In this document: one piece after another, positions 36,780 to 48,084 of the stretch
Position numbering within the stretch: the stretch's first letter is position 1
How the letters are laid out: every line of letters starts with the position of its first letter
From: Carettochelys insculpta
Lineage: Eukaryota > Chordata > Testudines > Carettochelyidae
Reading direction: 5' to 3'
Length of the DNA stretch: 64,000 nucleotides
Assembly (NCBI RefSeq): GCF_033958435.1
Contig: NC_134150.1
Span: 34,715,501-34,779,500 of the forward strand
Notes under the pieces: model-generated
Database searches by the model: none
Told to the model about the DNA's origin: nothing
What the model saw: only the letters and a program-made list of their open reading frames with translations
Position numbers and translations under genes: made by a program

Positions 36780-37970
36780 TCATTTGCAGCGTCGGCTGTA
36801 ACTGTGAAGACCCACATGAGAGTGACAGTCCTTGCTGCATCTGTTGCATATGTAATGGGTGTCTGGCAGGTCCTTGCTGTGCTTTCTGTGGGATCGCTTC
36901 TCCTTTGCTAGCTGTCTGATCCTCAACTCACCCTTCTGAAGGCCCTTGTATAGTTCCTGCCTCCATCTGCTGCAATCGTCTGCTAGTTCCTCCCAGCTGT
37001 CTGGCTTGATGTCTATTTCCCTGATGTCTCTCTTGCAAACATCTTTGTAGTGCAGCTGGGGACGTCCGGGAGGTCTTTTACCAGAGGCTAGCTCACCATA
37101 CAGGATGTCTTTTGGGATCCTTCCGTCATTCATCCTGTGGATGTGGCCAAGCCAGCGGAGCCGACACTGCCTGAGGAGGGTGTTCATAGTTGGGATTCCA
37201 GCTTGCTCAAGGACGGTAGTGTTGGACACTCTGTCCTTCCATGATATTCCAAGGATGCACCTGAGGCAGCGCAAGTGGAAGACATTCAGCCTCTTTTCCT
37301 GGCGGGCGTACAGGGTCCAAGTCTCACTGCCGTAAAGGAGGGTGCTAAGGATGCAGGCTCTGTAGACTTGCATTATGGTGTGAGTGTACAGCTTGTTGTT
37401 ATTCCACACTCTTTCACTGAGTCTGGACAGAGCTGTGGCTGCTTTACCGATCCTCCTAGTTAGCTCAGTCTCCAAGGACAGGGTGTCAGTGATGGTGGAC
37501 CTGAGGTAAACGAACTCGTGGACGACCTCTAACATATAGTTGTCAATGTTGATTGATGGAGAATCAGCAACGTCCTGAGCAAATACATTTGTCTTCTTTC
37601 GGCTGATGGAGCGCCCAAAGTCCTTGCATGCTTTGGAGAATCGATCCAGCAGCTTCTGAAGCTGGTCTTCTGTGTGTGACACAACAGCAGCGTCATCTGT
37701 GAACAGAATATCTCTGATGAGGACTTCCTGCACCTTAGATTTAGCTTTCAGCCTTGCAAGATTAAACAGTTTCCCATCAGATCTTGTGTGCAAAAAGATG
37801 CCCTCTGTTGAAGATCCAAAGGAGCGTTTAAGGAGTGCGAAGAAGATCCCGAACAATGTCGGAGCAAGCATACATCCTTGTTTGACGCCGCTCCTGATGC
37901 TGAAAGCATTCGATAATGTGCCATTGTATTGCACGGTTCCTCTCATATCTTCGTAGAAAGACTGGATCAT
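36780..37970 (-). pseudogene. LINE ORF2, reverse transcriptase C-terminal part
   Basis: Continues the polymerase after the second stop. GVKQGCMLAPTLF (residues 28-40 of this piece) is the RT QG block. FTDDAAVV (90-97) is the catalytic box, normally F/YxDD, with both aspartates present. CRLRWLGHIHRMNDGRIPKD and ASGKRPPGRPQ form the thumb and linker blocks typical of RTE-like proteins. The C-terminus has CNRCSKDC...H...C, a cysteine/histidine motif seen in these LINEs. The frame is open for 396 codons and ends at a stop near 36780. Confidence 0.88.
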
Positions 37971-38165
37971 CTTGAGTAACAGTGGCGGTCAACCTATCTT
38001 GTGGAGCGGTTTCAACAGGCCATCCCTGCTGACCAAGTCGAAGGCCCTGGTTAGGTCAATGAAGGCAATATAGAGTGGCTTCCTCTGCTCACTACATTTC
38101 TCCTGCAGCTGCCTCAGAGAGAAGACCATGTCGACAGTAGATCTCTCTGTGCGGAATCTGCACTG

Positions 38166-38699
38166 TCATTCAGGATACACCCTCTCAGCAATCTTCTGGA
38201 GTCTGACGAGGATGACGCGAGCAAACAGTTTACCAGTGATGCTTAGGAGGGAGATTCCACGGTAGTTGTTGCAGTCGCTTCTGTCTCCTTTGTTCTTATA
38301 CAATGTTACAATGTTAGCATCGCGCATGTCCTGTGGAACCTCACCCTCTCTCCAGCACAGGCACAGTAGCTCATGTAGGGGTTCCAGGAGAGTGTCTGTG
38401 GCACACTTGATTACCTCTGGTGGTATACCATCCTGGGCCGGGGCCTTTCCTACTGCAATGTTGTCGATGGCTTTCTTCAGTTCATCCACAGTTGGTTCCT
38501 GATCCATTACTGGTAGGAGTTTGACAGCATCAAGGGCTAAGTCGACCCCAATGTTCTCGCGTGAGTACAGCTTGGAGTAGTGCTCGACCCAGCGCTCCAT
38601 CTGTTTGGCTTTGCCAGTGATGACATCACCAGATTTGGATTTCAGAGGCGCCATCTTGTTCTGGGTGGGTCCTAATGCCTTCTTGATGCTCTCGTACAT
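38166..38699 (-). pseudogene. LINE ORF2, linker and start of reverse transcriptase
   Basis: In the same frame as the downstream RT part and one frame off from the endonuclease part, which it overlaps because of the frameshift. It includes MYESIKKALGPTQNK, then EVIKCATDTLLEPLHELLCL and NYRGISLLSITGKLFARVIL, the N-terminal RT blocks (RPISLL-like). It ends at a TGA at about 38165, where the frame simply continues with an RT stretch holding IAFIDLTRAFD (block A, catalytic aspartate) up to a second TGA near 37992. Confidence 0.88.
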
Positions 38700-39895
38700 T
38701 CCCCTGAGGTTACCAGAGTCAGCACTGGTCTGGATGCTGCTGTATAGCTCAAGCCAGTAGTTGTTGGCACAGTGCCTGGCCGTCTGCTGTACTGTTTTTC
38801 TGGCTGCTCTGAGGGCTTGCAGGGTATTCTGGCTTGGCGAACGTTTGTACTCCAGGAGCGCAGCGTGCTTTTTTCGATGGCTGGAATCATGTCATCGGAG
38901 TTAGCTTCAAACCAGTCATTTGTGTTTCTAGCTCTTCTTCCAAACACCGACAAGGCCGTGTTGTACCTTGTATCCCTCAGATGCTGCCATCTGGATGTCA
39001 CATCGGCACCCCCAGGGTTGCTGCGCAGATTCTCCTCAAGGGTCGCTCTGAACTTTTCAGCTCTCTCTGAGTTAGCCGTCTTTCTGGCATCGATGCGGGG
39101 CCTTCCAGTTGGTTTAGAGTGGTGCAGCTTCTTGGGAATCACCTTGAGTTTGGAGCAAACTAATGAGTGATCTGTATCGCAGTCAGCACTATGATAGCTG
39201 CATGTCAGAAGGATGTTTTTGAGGTTATCACGTCTAGCGATGACCACGTCTAGTTGATGCCAGTGTTTTGAGCGTGGGTGTCTCCATGACACTCTGTGCT
39301 GTGGCTTGGTTTGGAAAAATGTGTTTGTGATGCACAGATTGTGGTACGTGCAAAGTTCAAGAAAACACTGTCCATTGTCATTCATTTTTCCCACACCGAA
39401 GTGGCCTAAGCAGGAAGGCCACAAGTCACGATCGGCTCCAACTGTCGCATTGAAGTCACCCAGAACGTACAGTTGTTCGTGAGCAGGTATTTGTGCTATG
39501 GCAGCACTAAGCACTTCATAAAACTTGTCTTTTACTTCTGGTGCGGCATACAGGGTTGGGGCGTAAGCACTGATCAGATGGACAGGACCGGCGCAAGTTT
39601 GAAGTATGACCTGAAGGAGTCTTTCTGATCCACCCATGACTAATACCACCATTTGTAGAAGGGTGTTTCTGATGGCGAAGCAAACACCATGCTTCCTGGG
39701 TTCTTCTCGGGCTTTACCCTGCCAGAAAAAGGTGTAGTCCTTTTCCTTTAGAGATCCTGAATCTGCGAGAAGTGTCTCTTGCAGAGCAGCAATGTCAATT
39801 TGGAGCCTCTTCAGTTCCTCATTGATGACAGCGGTCTTTCGGGTGTCGCTGATGTCCTGAAGATCTTCAGTCAGACCTGTCAGCATGGTCCGCAC
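38672..39895 (-). pseudogene. LINE ORF2, apurinic-like endonuclease
   Basis: The first ATG shown is internal: the frame is open upstream and reads FKLACWNVRTML, the usual APE start, just before it. Catalytic blocks are present: DIAALQET (Glu), YVLGDFNATVG (Asp, Asn) and DTDHSLV (Asp, His). HRVSWRHPRSKHWHQLDVVI is the block before the last one. The frame shifts near 38870; the final 65 or so residues of this open piece are therefore out of frame. Similar proteins are often annotated in databases as craniofacial development protein 2-like, which is a LINE-derived name. Confidence 0.9.
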
Positions 39896-41678
39896 ATTCC
39901 AGCAAGCAAGCTTAAAACTTTGATGGTTTCCTTTTCTTGTTGATTTTCTTATTGGTTTGCCAGGTGCTCAGCTTTCAGGTCACTTGTCAGGTTTGGGAAC
40001 CTTAAGCCTCATGCACCCAATGAGGCAGGTGAACTGTGACAGGACAGTACCCTATTGGCTGGGGGCTGCCCAGCTTGAGGCGGGCGGTGACTGTCCAGTG
40101 AGATGCGACGATCTCTCCCACCGTCGAAGGCAACCCCTGGGCGCTCGTTCTCTACGCCAAATGAGCAAGAGCTTATAGCCGGTATCTGTTACCTCCCAGG
40201 TTGGTTTAATGCTGTTAGCGATGCTGGAGTACCTCTCCAGGTGCGAGCTTGGGCAATTATTGGGACCCTGGGCTGCCCAGACGCCAGTGTTCCCCTCTCA
40301 GCTTTCCTGACATAGTCCAAAGGAGAGAATAACCCCTACGTCTGGTACCAGCTCAGCTGCAGGAGTTGCCGGGTCAATGCCAGAAGTTGGCTCAGAACCA
40401 CCTTAGGACTCCCCTCCGGATTTTCTGTCAGGGTTTACTCACTTAGTCTTGCTCCTTTCCAGGATAACCCACAAGGCAGAGCGGTATGGAGTACGTGGGT
40501 ACGGTCCCACTACCTCTTGTACCTCCCTGGCGCCACATGTCCCCAAAGCTCCCCCTGATGACCTCCTCACCTCCCCAGGACCCTCCTCCCCACCCCTCTG
40601 CCTCTCATCAGCTACCATCACCCCGAGATCCTCCCTCCCTGTCCCCTTTTCCCCTCATCCACTCTCATGTCTCCTGACTGCACCACACTGCCCTCTATCA
40701 GTTCTCATTGCCCCCAGGTCCCTCTTCCCCGGCCTCTCTGCACCTGGCCACACGCTGCTGCAGCCCCACGTCCTCCAGGAAGATGCCGATCTTGCAGCCC
40801 AGCTGCATCCTGGGTCCCACCCAAAGCTACCAACTCTTCATCTGGCTACGGCTGTCCCTGGAGCCCCACAGACCTGGAGCGGCGCGTGCATGCAGGGAGT
40901 GTAGGACTGGGCCTGGAAGCCATGCAATCTGAGCCAGCACACCGCAAGCAGCTTCTGTGGGTGCTGCCATCCTCACAGCTGTACCAGGTGCCCCCAAACC
41001 ACTTGCCCACCACTGACATCCCTCGATCTCGCCCCCCCCAGCTCCTCATGCTGCAGCGGGTCCCTCAGCTCCCTCTAAGCTCCCCCCTAAACTCCTCTCT
41101 CAAAACTCCCTCCTGTTCGCAACCACCCTGTTCGCAACCACCCGGGCGCATGCTCCCTGGTCACCTGCCAGCAGGGCGTTAGAGCTCTGGCCTACCTGAG
41201 AGAGCCCCTTCCTCTGACGACCACTCAGCCAATTGGCACGCAGCCTGAACACATGGCCAGCCTGAGCACATGGCCTTTCAAACAAACAAACACACAACTC
41301 AGCACTCCAAACACCAAATAAACAAACTGAGGCTCAGAACCCCCAAACCCAGGCACCCACACACTCCAGAGAGTCCACAAATGCTTACGCTCCAAAATAT
41401 CTGTCAGTCTATAAGGTGCCAGAGGACTTCTTGTTGTTTTTGAAGATACAGACTAACGCGGCTACCTCTCTGATGCATTTAATCTCAATGAGGCAGTGAC
41501 TGCATTCACAGGAAGCCTTCCTGTCTCATGCAACAGGATCAATAAACTCTTGGAAGATATAAGCAAAACCAAAAGCCATTTTATCCTTCATCTTTCACAC
41601 AAAGAAACTAAGTGCTTTGTTCTCTGTATTGGACTTTTGCTAAAGACTAGCCAAAAAATTACTATAGTGAGAAAACTG

Positions 41679-41997
41679 CAGGTTGAACCCCTCTACTCCA
41701 GCATTCTCTGGTCTGGCAACGTTTGTGATTCATCACGATTTTAGTTAGCTGGACGCTCACTTATCATGGAAGTGGATCCTACAGTCCCATAAAATTTATT
41801 TACAGCCACCAGTCCTGCCTCTGTGTGTTCTGTGCCATTATTCACCTCTATGTACCCTTAAATGTCTTCTAAGAGCCCAGTAATCAGTGGAAGTGTTGGT
41901 CATGCTGCTAGACAACATTGACTTTCCATGGCTTGGCAAATTCTCTGGTTTGGCACAAGTCAGGTCTCAAGGGCGCCACACTAGAGAGGTTCAGTCT
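41679..41997. mobile_element. TIR family CAGGTTGAACCTCTCTA (copy 2)
   Basis: The left end reads CAGGTTGAACCCCTCTACTC and the right end ACTAGAGAGGTTCAGTCT. Internal blocks (CCAGTCCTGCCTCTGTGTG, TCTAAGAGCCCAGTAATCAG) are in the opposite orientation to the copies at 18206 and 59322. The TA flank is worn on the left. Confidence 0.7.
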
Positions 41998-42529
41998 ATA
42001 CTTTGAACAAAAGACTAGTTTGTTAAATCACATTTTAGTCTAGATGCTTGTAGCCATTTCTATCCTTATTCCTTCCACTTGGCATCACTTAAATCATATT
42101 CCACTGTTAATAAACTTGTTTTACTTTTACTAGACACCAACTCAGTGCTGCATATGTCAAATGGAAGCTGTGTTAATCTCAGTTAAGCTAACAGGCTGCT
42201 TGTGCACAGTCATTATAAAAGAGCAGCAAACTTGAAGAAAAAATTGTGAAATGCATTTGGGACAATTCTGGGATAGAAGGGTTGTTGTGTCCCTCCCTCC
42301 ACCCCCCAAAAAGAGCACGGGAGCAGTAGAAACTAGAGAGGGACTTTCTTGCTTTTATGATGACTGTTGGCGTCATGGCTGTGAGCCACAGCTGCACAGC
42401 ATTTAAAGAACCCAGAGCTCCAAGACTGAACTCTTTACCGGTCTGCACGTTGAATAGTAACAGAGATATAGCTGTGCTAGTCTATATACTATCAAAACAA
42501 AAAGCAGTCCAGTAGCACTTTAAAGACTA

Positions 42530-42595
42530 ACAAAATAATATATTAGGTGATGAGCTTTCATGGGACAGACCCACTTCTTCAGATCATAGTCATAC
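42530..42595 (-). ncRNA. Hammerhead-ribozyme-like motif, PLE family B
   Basis: Minus strand: CTGAAGA, stem-loop AGTGGGTCTGTCCCAT, GAAA, GCTCATCACC. Stem I can form between ATGAT before the core and ATTAT after it with one G-U pair. The core is intact; helix III is poor. Confidence 0.5.
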
Positions 42596-42986
42596 CAGAA
42601 CAGACTCAATATTTAAGGCACAGAGAACCAAAAATAGTAACCAAGGTTGACAAATCAGAAAAATATTATCAAGGTGAGCAAATCAGAGAGCAGAGAGGCA
42701 GAAGGGTGGAGGGGGAGGTGGAGTCAAGAATTAGATAAAGCCAAGTATGCAAAAAAGTCCCTACAATGAGCTAGAAAATTCCCTTCCCGGTTCAAACCAC
42801 ATGATAACGTGTCGAATTTGAATATAAAAGAGAGTTCATCATGCTTTCCAAACTACTGTGTAAATTCCTCATCAGTAAAACACAGACTTTCAGTTCATTA
42901 ACACAATGGCCCACTCTATTAAAGTGCTGGCTGACAGGTTTGTGAATCAGGAGTGTTATGTCTGTTTTATGCCCATTAATTTTTGT

Positions 42987-43232
42987 CTAAGAGAGTTTGA
43001 AGTGTCCAATATACAAAGCATCTGGGCATTGTTGGCATATGATGGCATATATGATGTTAGTTGAAGAACATGAGCATGTGCCCGTGATTCTGTGAATAAC
43101 CTGGTTAGGTCTGGTGATGGTATCTCCAGAATAGATATGTGGACAAAGTTGGCAACGGGCCTTGTTGCAAGGAAAAGTTCCAGGACTGGTGTTCCTGTGG
43201 TATAGACTGTGGTTATTCGTGAGAATCCTCAT
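42987..43232 (-). pseudogene. PLE GIY-YIG endonuclease fragment
   Basis: The open piece has a Cys-rich knuckle, FPCNKARCQLCPHI, then CSCSSTNIIYAIICQQCPDA and LYIG. The IIY...YIG pair with a CxxC between is the N-terminal half of the PLE-type GIY-YIG domain. The next stop falls in the ensuing helix; downstream sequence continues in frame with stops. PLEs carry RT plus GIY-YIG endonuclease; only the latter and the linker are present here. Confidence 0.85.
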
Positions 43233-43394
43233 AAGTTTGGGAGGGTGTCTGTCAGAGAGAACAGGCCTGTCACCTAAGGCCTTCTTGAGTGTGGCATCCT
43301 GATTAAGGACAGGTCGTAGGTCTTTAATAATGCATTGCAGTGGTTTGAGTTGGGGGCTGTAGGTGATGACCAGTGGTGTTCTGTTATTGGCTTT

Positions 43395-43690
43395 TTGGGC
43401 CAGAAACCCACTGATTGCTATACTTACCTACACGCTTCTAGATTCCATCCTGCACACACAACAAGATCCATTATTTATAGTCAAGCCCTTACGTACAATC
43501 GCATTTGCTCTGACCCTACTGACAGACATCGAAAACTACAAGATCTTTACCAAATATTCATAAACCTGAATTACCCACCAGGAGAAATAAAAAAAAAAAA
43601 AAAACAAATCGACAGGGCCAGACAAATACCCAGAGACCAGCTACTCCAAGCCAGGCCCAAAAAAGCCAATAAGAGAACACCACTGGTCAG
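43395..43690 (+). pseudogene. PLE protein linker segment, inverted relative to the endonuclease
   Basis: The plus-strand frame reads YTYLHASRFHPAHTTRSIIY, SQALTYNRICSDPTDR, QIDRARQIPRDQLLQ and KKANKRTPLV, the segment C-terminal to the RT in Penelope-like proteins. An A run at about 43588-43604 interrupts or lengthens it. On the element it should come directly upstream of the piece at 42987-43390, yet it lies on the opposite strand. Confidence 0.85.
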
Positions 43691-45801
43691 AACAAATTCA
43701 AACTTGTAAACTTGCTTTGAGATCCTTGAATAAATAGTGCTTTAAATGCTGACTAATATTTATGTTCACAAGCCTACAAAGAGACAATGAAGCTGATGAT
43801 CTGAAGGTGGATCTAACAGACCCCTAAATGTGAGAAAATGCAGAATGACTGTCAAGAATATTATTTGAAAAGAGAAATGTGAAGAGTAATGAAGAAAGAA
43901 TTGGGGGTAGATTGTTTTCTTGCAAAACCCCAAAAAAGAAATTATTCTAAGATAGCTTCTCAGTAATGAACAAATCCATGTAAATAGAATTTTAATGCAG
44001 ATGAAATCTTACTAAGCATTAAAAATGGAAAAATGTTGAAAAAATTTCTAAATATTAGAAATATTACTAAATATTAGTAAATATTTGGAAAAAATGTTTA
44101 TGTATAAATTGCTCAGAGAGATCTATTAACAGAAATGTTGGATAAAGAATATCAAGAGAAACAAGCAATTGCTCTGAAAGAAATATTAGCAGCACAGCTC
44201 AAGGATAATATTAGGAAAGTAGACCAATTGCTTTGGTGAAAAAATGGGATTTAAAATGGCAGGCAAACACCAGTATGGTTTGAAGTGATTACAGTAGCGT
44301 CTCGGAGCCCCAGGAAGCAGCAGCCACGGGCACTCCCTGCCCTGGAGCCCTGGGGAAGCCACGACAGCTGCGGGCCCTCCTGGTGCTAAGGAAGCTGCAG
44401 CAGCTGCTGGCACTCCCCACCTGGAGCCCTGTGAAAGCCATCACAGCCGCTCCCAGCCCTGGAGTCCCAAGGAAGCGAGGCCACTCAGAAATAATTGAAT
44501 TTGTGAATGTGGTATTTGCTAATGTCGAGACCCTGCTGTATATAGACAGACATACAAAATACGAAGTCTGTGCATTGATTTAGAGACAGTAGTATATTTC
44601 ATCATGGAGCAGAACTAACTACTGCGACAGGACTCAAATTGGGCAGTTCCTAGCATTTCTCTTTAAAAATCTTGCCTGAAATGGGTTAATTTTACATATT
44701 TCTCACACCATATTTGGCAACCACAATACAGATATTCATTATGTAATGAGTTTGGTGAAGAATGCCAAAAGGAGCTATAGATAAACAATGACAGGTAAGT
44801 TACCTTCTGAACCAGTTTTGAATGGAATAGACAATCAAAAATTAAGGACCATGAAGTATTTTATTGTATACTAGCATAGATAAGAAGAGGCAAATAGGAA
44901 GCGATGAGAGGCCATATCTGGGAATCGACAGCTAAAACAGGTACTTTGAGAAGCTATTATCCTTGACAGATAGCTATATTACATGGCCTCCAAGATACGG
45001 CCCAAGCTCCAAAATCTGGATTACTCTTAAGGTCCATAATTCTCTTAGTCATAATTAGCAATTCTGGGTATTATTTGCTCTAAGTAAATTGTCCCTACAT
45101 AGGCCACCAAAGGAAACCAAGTGAAAGGATGTAATCTGCTTTGTGGAGATTTAGGAGTCTAAAATATTAATTTTTAACACTACACACTATCCAATATGTC
45201 CATGAGGTATTAAAAATCCTAATGAGAAGCAAACTGGGTGGGGGGTTGTAAAAATGGGACACCTTTGTTTCATTTAAGAGATAGGACTGACAATGCAAAA
45301 CATTGGATTTATCATACATCTCTTTTTTGACATCTTTCTGTAACGTATTCCTGACTACATAAAGCTTTGCGTCCAAAACACTTTTTAAAAAATCTAATAC
45401 AAAACCGTGGTCATATATGCAAAAAAATTCAGTACCACATGCACCAAATTTTTTTTAAAGGGGTCTGGTTCTGCAGAAAAGCTTCTAAACAAAAAAAAAA
45501 AAAAAAAAAAAGCCAAGGCAAAGAAGACTCATCAGAAGCCCTAGTCCCAGAAGGATAATGAATACTTCAAAAATACACAGTGATTCAAGTTTAATTTTAA
45601 ACTAGACAGGAAGCCACTAAAAACAGACTATTTACAGAGAAAGACTGATGTGTAGGAATTTTTAAAAATTACTTTTCTTGTAGCAGCACCTGGAAGCCAC
45701 AGACCAGGATCTGGGATACCACTGTTTGAGACAAAGAGATGCTGTCTTCAAGGGCTTCCAAATCAATGTTAGAAAGGACATGACAAGTGGACTAAACATA
45801 A

Positions 45802-46950
45802 GGCTGTGACCACCCTTGGCAAAAATTTCGAAAGGGCCATGCTAATGGCCAAAGGATGTTAATGAGGTGCTGAAATGAAGACAGTCTTCTTCCACCTTAC
45901 GAGGGTAATTCGTTCCTGAAAAAACCCTCTTAGGGTGAATTCTCGTAAGTCGAAAATGTAATTTCCATTAATTTCAATGGGAAAAAACTGCATGCATTCC
46001 TGAGGCCCAAAATGTACACCATTTATGCTAACACCAAACCCCATTAAATCCGGTGCAAGGGGATGGGCAGAGCAGGGCATGGGGAAGCAGCCCGGCCTGC
46101 GTGCAGCTTAGGTTAAGTGGGGAGGGGGCACTGCCAGGGGCTGGCCACGTTGGGAGCTAGGCAGGCACAGAGGGCCCCTGGCTGGCGAAGGGCGATGCCT
46201 CTCTCGTGTGGGGCTGCGCAGCAGAGAGGCCCTGTGGGTGGCAGCCAAGGCAGCAGCGGCAGGCAAGCCAGGAGCTAAATGGGAGGGAGTGCCACAGACG
46301 GCAAGTGGCGCCCAAGGCATAGCTGCGCAGGGCAGGCAGCGGTGGTCCCCTAGCTACCCGGGGGGTGAGCGGCAGCAGCGAGGCTGGGATGGGCTGCACG
46401 CCCAGCATCCACATCTCACAGAACAGGGTGATCTACTGCCAAGACTTGGACGAGCCTACCTCCCCACACCAGACTGCTGCCGCTGCCCCCCTGCATGGCC
46501 TCTTAGTCAAGACCAACGCAGCCAACTCCATTCCCTCGGTGCTTGCCTACCAGAGCCGCCAGCTTCCAAATCGGTCCTCATAAATGCGAATAAATGCCTC
46601 GGAAGCTGAAGTAGGGGGATTTAATGAAACTCCTTGTAAAGTCGAATTCTCGTAACTCGAATGGGTGTATCTCAAGATATGACTGTATTCAGCGCCTCAT
46701 TAGCATGCTGCCAGCCGTAGCACTTTGAAAGTGCCACATTTCAATTGCGCACAGCTCGGCTACATGGGGCCCTTTTAAAAAGGAGCCCACAGACGTCAAA
46801 ATCCCCTTATTCCTATCAGCTGATCAAAGTGCTGCGGACAGCAGCATGCTAATGAGGTACTGAATATTCATTTCAGTGCCTCATTAGCATCCTCAGATTT
46901 GGCCATTAGCATGGCCCTTTTGAAATTTTGGCCAAAGTGTGTTCACAGCC
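45802..46950. mobile_element. Palindromic MITE, family GGCTGTGGCCACAC (copy 2), split by another element
   Basis: The ends GGCTGTGACCACCC (left) and GTGTGTTCACAGCC (right) match the ends of 19846-20304. The arms contain the same GCTAATGGCC and CTGAATATTCA blocks. The left arm stops at about 45879 and resumes at 46686 after the nested element. It is clearly more diverged than the first copy. Confidence 0.75.
45882..46685. mobile_element. Non-autonomous mariner-like element nested in the palindromic MITE
   Basis: It interrupts the MITE at a site that reads GAATATTC in the intact copy, so the target is TA (TA at 46686-46687, changed to GA on the left). The ends are CAGTC and GACTG. Inner subterminal repeats are ATTCTCGTAAGTCGAAAATG on the left and GTCGAATTCTCGTAACTCGA on the right. 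The inside (46030-46600) is GC-rich with no transposase; the open frames there are chance. Confidence 0.65.
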
Positions 46951-48016
46951 AAATAGGACGCAAATGGGTAGGAGGAAGAGTGAACAAAATTAAAAGTTTA
47001 GAAAACTAGAACCATCATCGTTGTCTTCAAGATACAGACTAACTCGGCTATCCCTCTAATACTAGAAGTTTCAGATCACCACTTGCTCAAACTATGCCAG
47101 ATAGTAGTGATTAGCAGGCATCACACCAGAGGTAGACTTTCAAGTACAGGTTTATAAAAAGGTGGCAGATTGATGAGTTTAGAATGGGAATTCTTCCCAT
47201 GCATAGAGACCTGCAGGTGAGAAAGCTAGGTGTGCAATCAAAGAAGACGCTGTTGACATAGCAAAAATGGGGACTGATGGCTCAATAACTTAGTAATCTA
47301 GTCGACAGGCTAGAGGTAGATGGAAAAGAGCCTTAATAACAAAGAACTATTATTTCATGCACTGGAGAGAGGACCATGGATAGACCAACCAGTTAGGAAG
47401 ATGATCCTAGCAGTATTTTGAATGGAATTTAATTAAGACAGCGTTAAGGTCAGCAGGACAGAGCCAAATCTTTAAAATGCAGTGTAGGTACAAGACATGG
47501 TCACAGTGAAATTGTTCCCTTCTTGGACGTTTCCGAATAAAATAGCAATCTTAAATTAGGGAGCAAAAAGCTATTTAATACTGGATTCAAAACACAGCTC
47601 ATGGACAACAAGCACAGCTCATTCCTATATATAACAGGGAATTTCTCATTTTTCACTGGATTACATTTTAAGCATTTTCCAATTGTAATGACATGAGTTT
47701 CAGTACTTTTTTGCCTTTTTTCAAGTTCTAAATAGTTAGGGTTTGGAATTAAATTATGAGATGGTAATACTGATAATGAATGAGATCTAAGATTACAAAA
47801 ATGAAAGAAACCTGTGTGTGACTCAACACTAAAAGAAAAACAAACGTTCTGTTCTTCCCTACTTAGTATATCCTAGAGAGTGATTAAGTATTCAGAGATG
47901 GAGAAAGTTGCAAAAATCTTATTTCAGTTCCTATGAAGGACCACAGTAACAAAGAGGAAGCCGTGCTAGTCTATACACTATCAAAACAAAAAGCAGTCAA
48001 GTAGCACTTAAAAGAC

Positions 48017-48084
48017 TAGCAAAATGGTTTATTAGGTGAGCTTTCGTGGGACAGACCCACTTCTTCAGACCATAGCCAGACCAG
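48017..48084 (-). ncRNA. Hammerhead-ribozyme-like motif in the left palindrome arm
   Basis: Minus strand: ATGGT, CTGAAGA, AGTGGGTCTGTCCCAC, GAAA, GCTCACC, then ACCAT. The core is intact, stem II has five to six pairs and ATGGT/ACCAT can close stem I. Helix III is minimal at best. It is transcribed in the CMC2 sense direction. Confidence 0.55.

Larger units (their letters stand above)
36716..41374 (-). mobile_element. Non-LTR retrotransposon (APE-type, RTE-like), nearly full length
   Basis: Bounded by a 13-bp target site duplication, CCACAAATGCTTA, at 36703-36715 and 41375-41387. On the minus strand: a 5' region of about 1.4 kb (GC-rich at 40530-41180), then an apurinic-type endonuclease, a reverse transcriptase and a C-terminal cysteine motif, and a short 3' tail ending in a CTACTACTA-like run. 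Damage is limited: one frameshift near 38870 and two TGA stops (about 38165 and 37992). The clade is inferred; RTE-like is the best fit, but a search against Repbase is needed to place it. Confidence 0.9.
36612..41475 (+). mobile_element. Penelope-like element, family A, solo inverted tails split by a LINE
   Basis: Flanked by a 13-bp target site duplication, CATTTAATCTCAA, at 36599-36611 and 41476-41488. Without the nested LINE (36716-41374) and its second target copy the element is only about 190 bp: an antisense tail (36612 to about 36680) joined to a sense tail (about 36681-36715, then 41388-41475). The sense tail ends GGCTACCTCTCTGATG, the full family A terminus. The antisense tail is truncated at GAAGTCCTGTGGC. 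No coding sequence of its own. Confidence 0.85.
42457..43690 (-). mobile_element. Penelope-like element, family B, longest coding copy, 5' part inverted
   Basis: The left part, 42457 to about 43392, is the 3' part on the minus strand, from GIY-YIG endonuclease to the terminus GTAACAGAGATATAG. The right part, about 43395-43690, is the preceding segment of the protein, but on the plus strand. The two parts overlap in content: a 30-40-bp segment encoding KKANKRTPLV appears in both. This is the layout produced when two priming events join an inverted 5' piece (twin priming in LINEs); extending that to PLEs is inference. The flanks share only TTGAATA. Confidence 0.85.

Noticed and set aside
40449..41182. 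Open frames of 151 and 171 codons on the plus strand
   Set aside because: They fall in the GC-rich 5' region of the LINE, antisense to it, with proline/serine-rich low-complexity translation.
46108..46609. Open frames of 70-133 codons on both strands
   Set aside because: They lie in the GC-rich inside of a non-autonomous mariner-like element; composition-driven.
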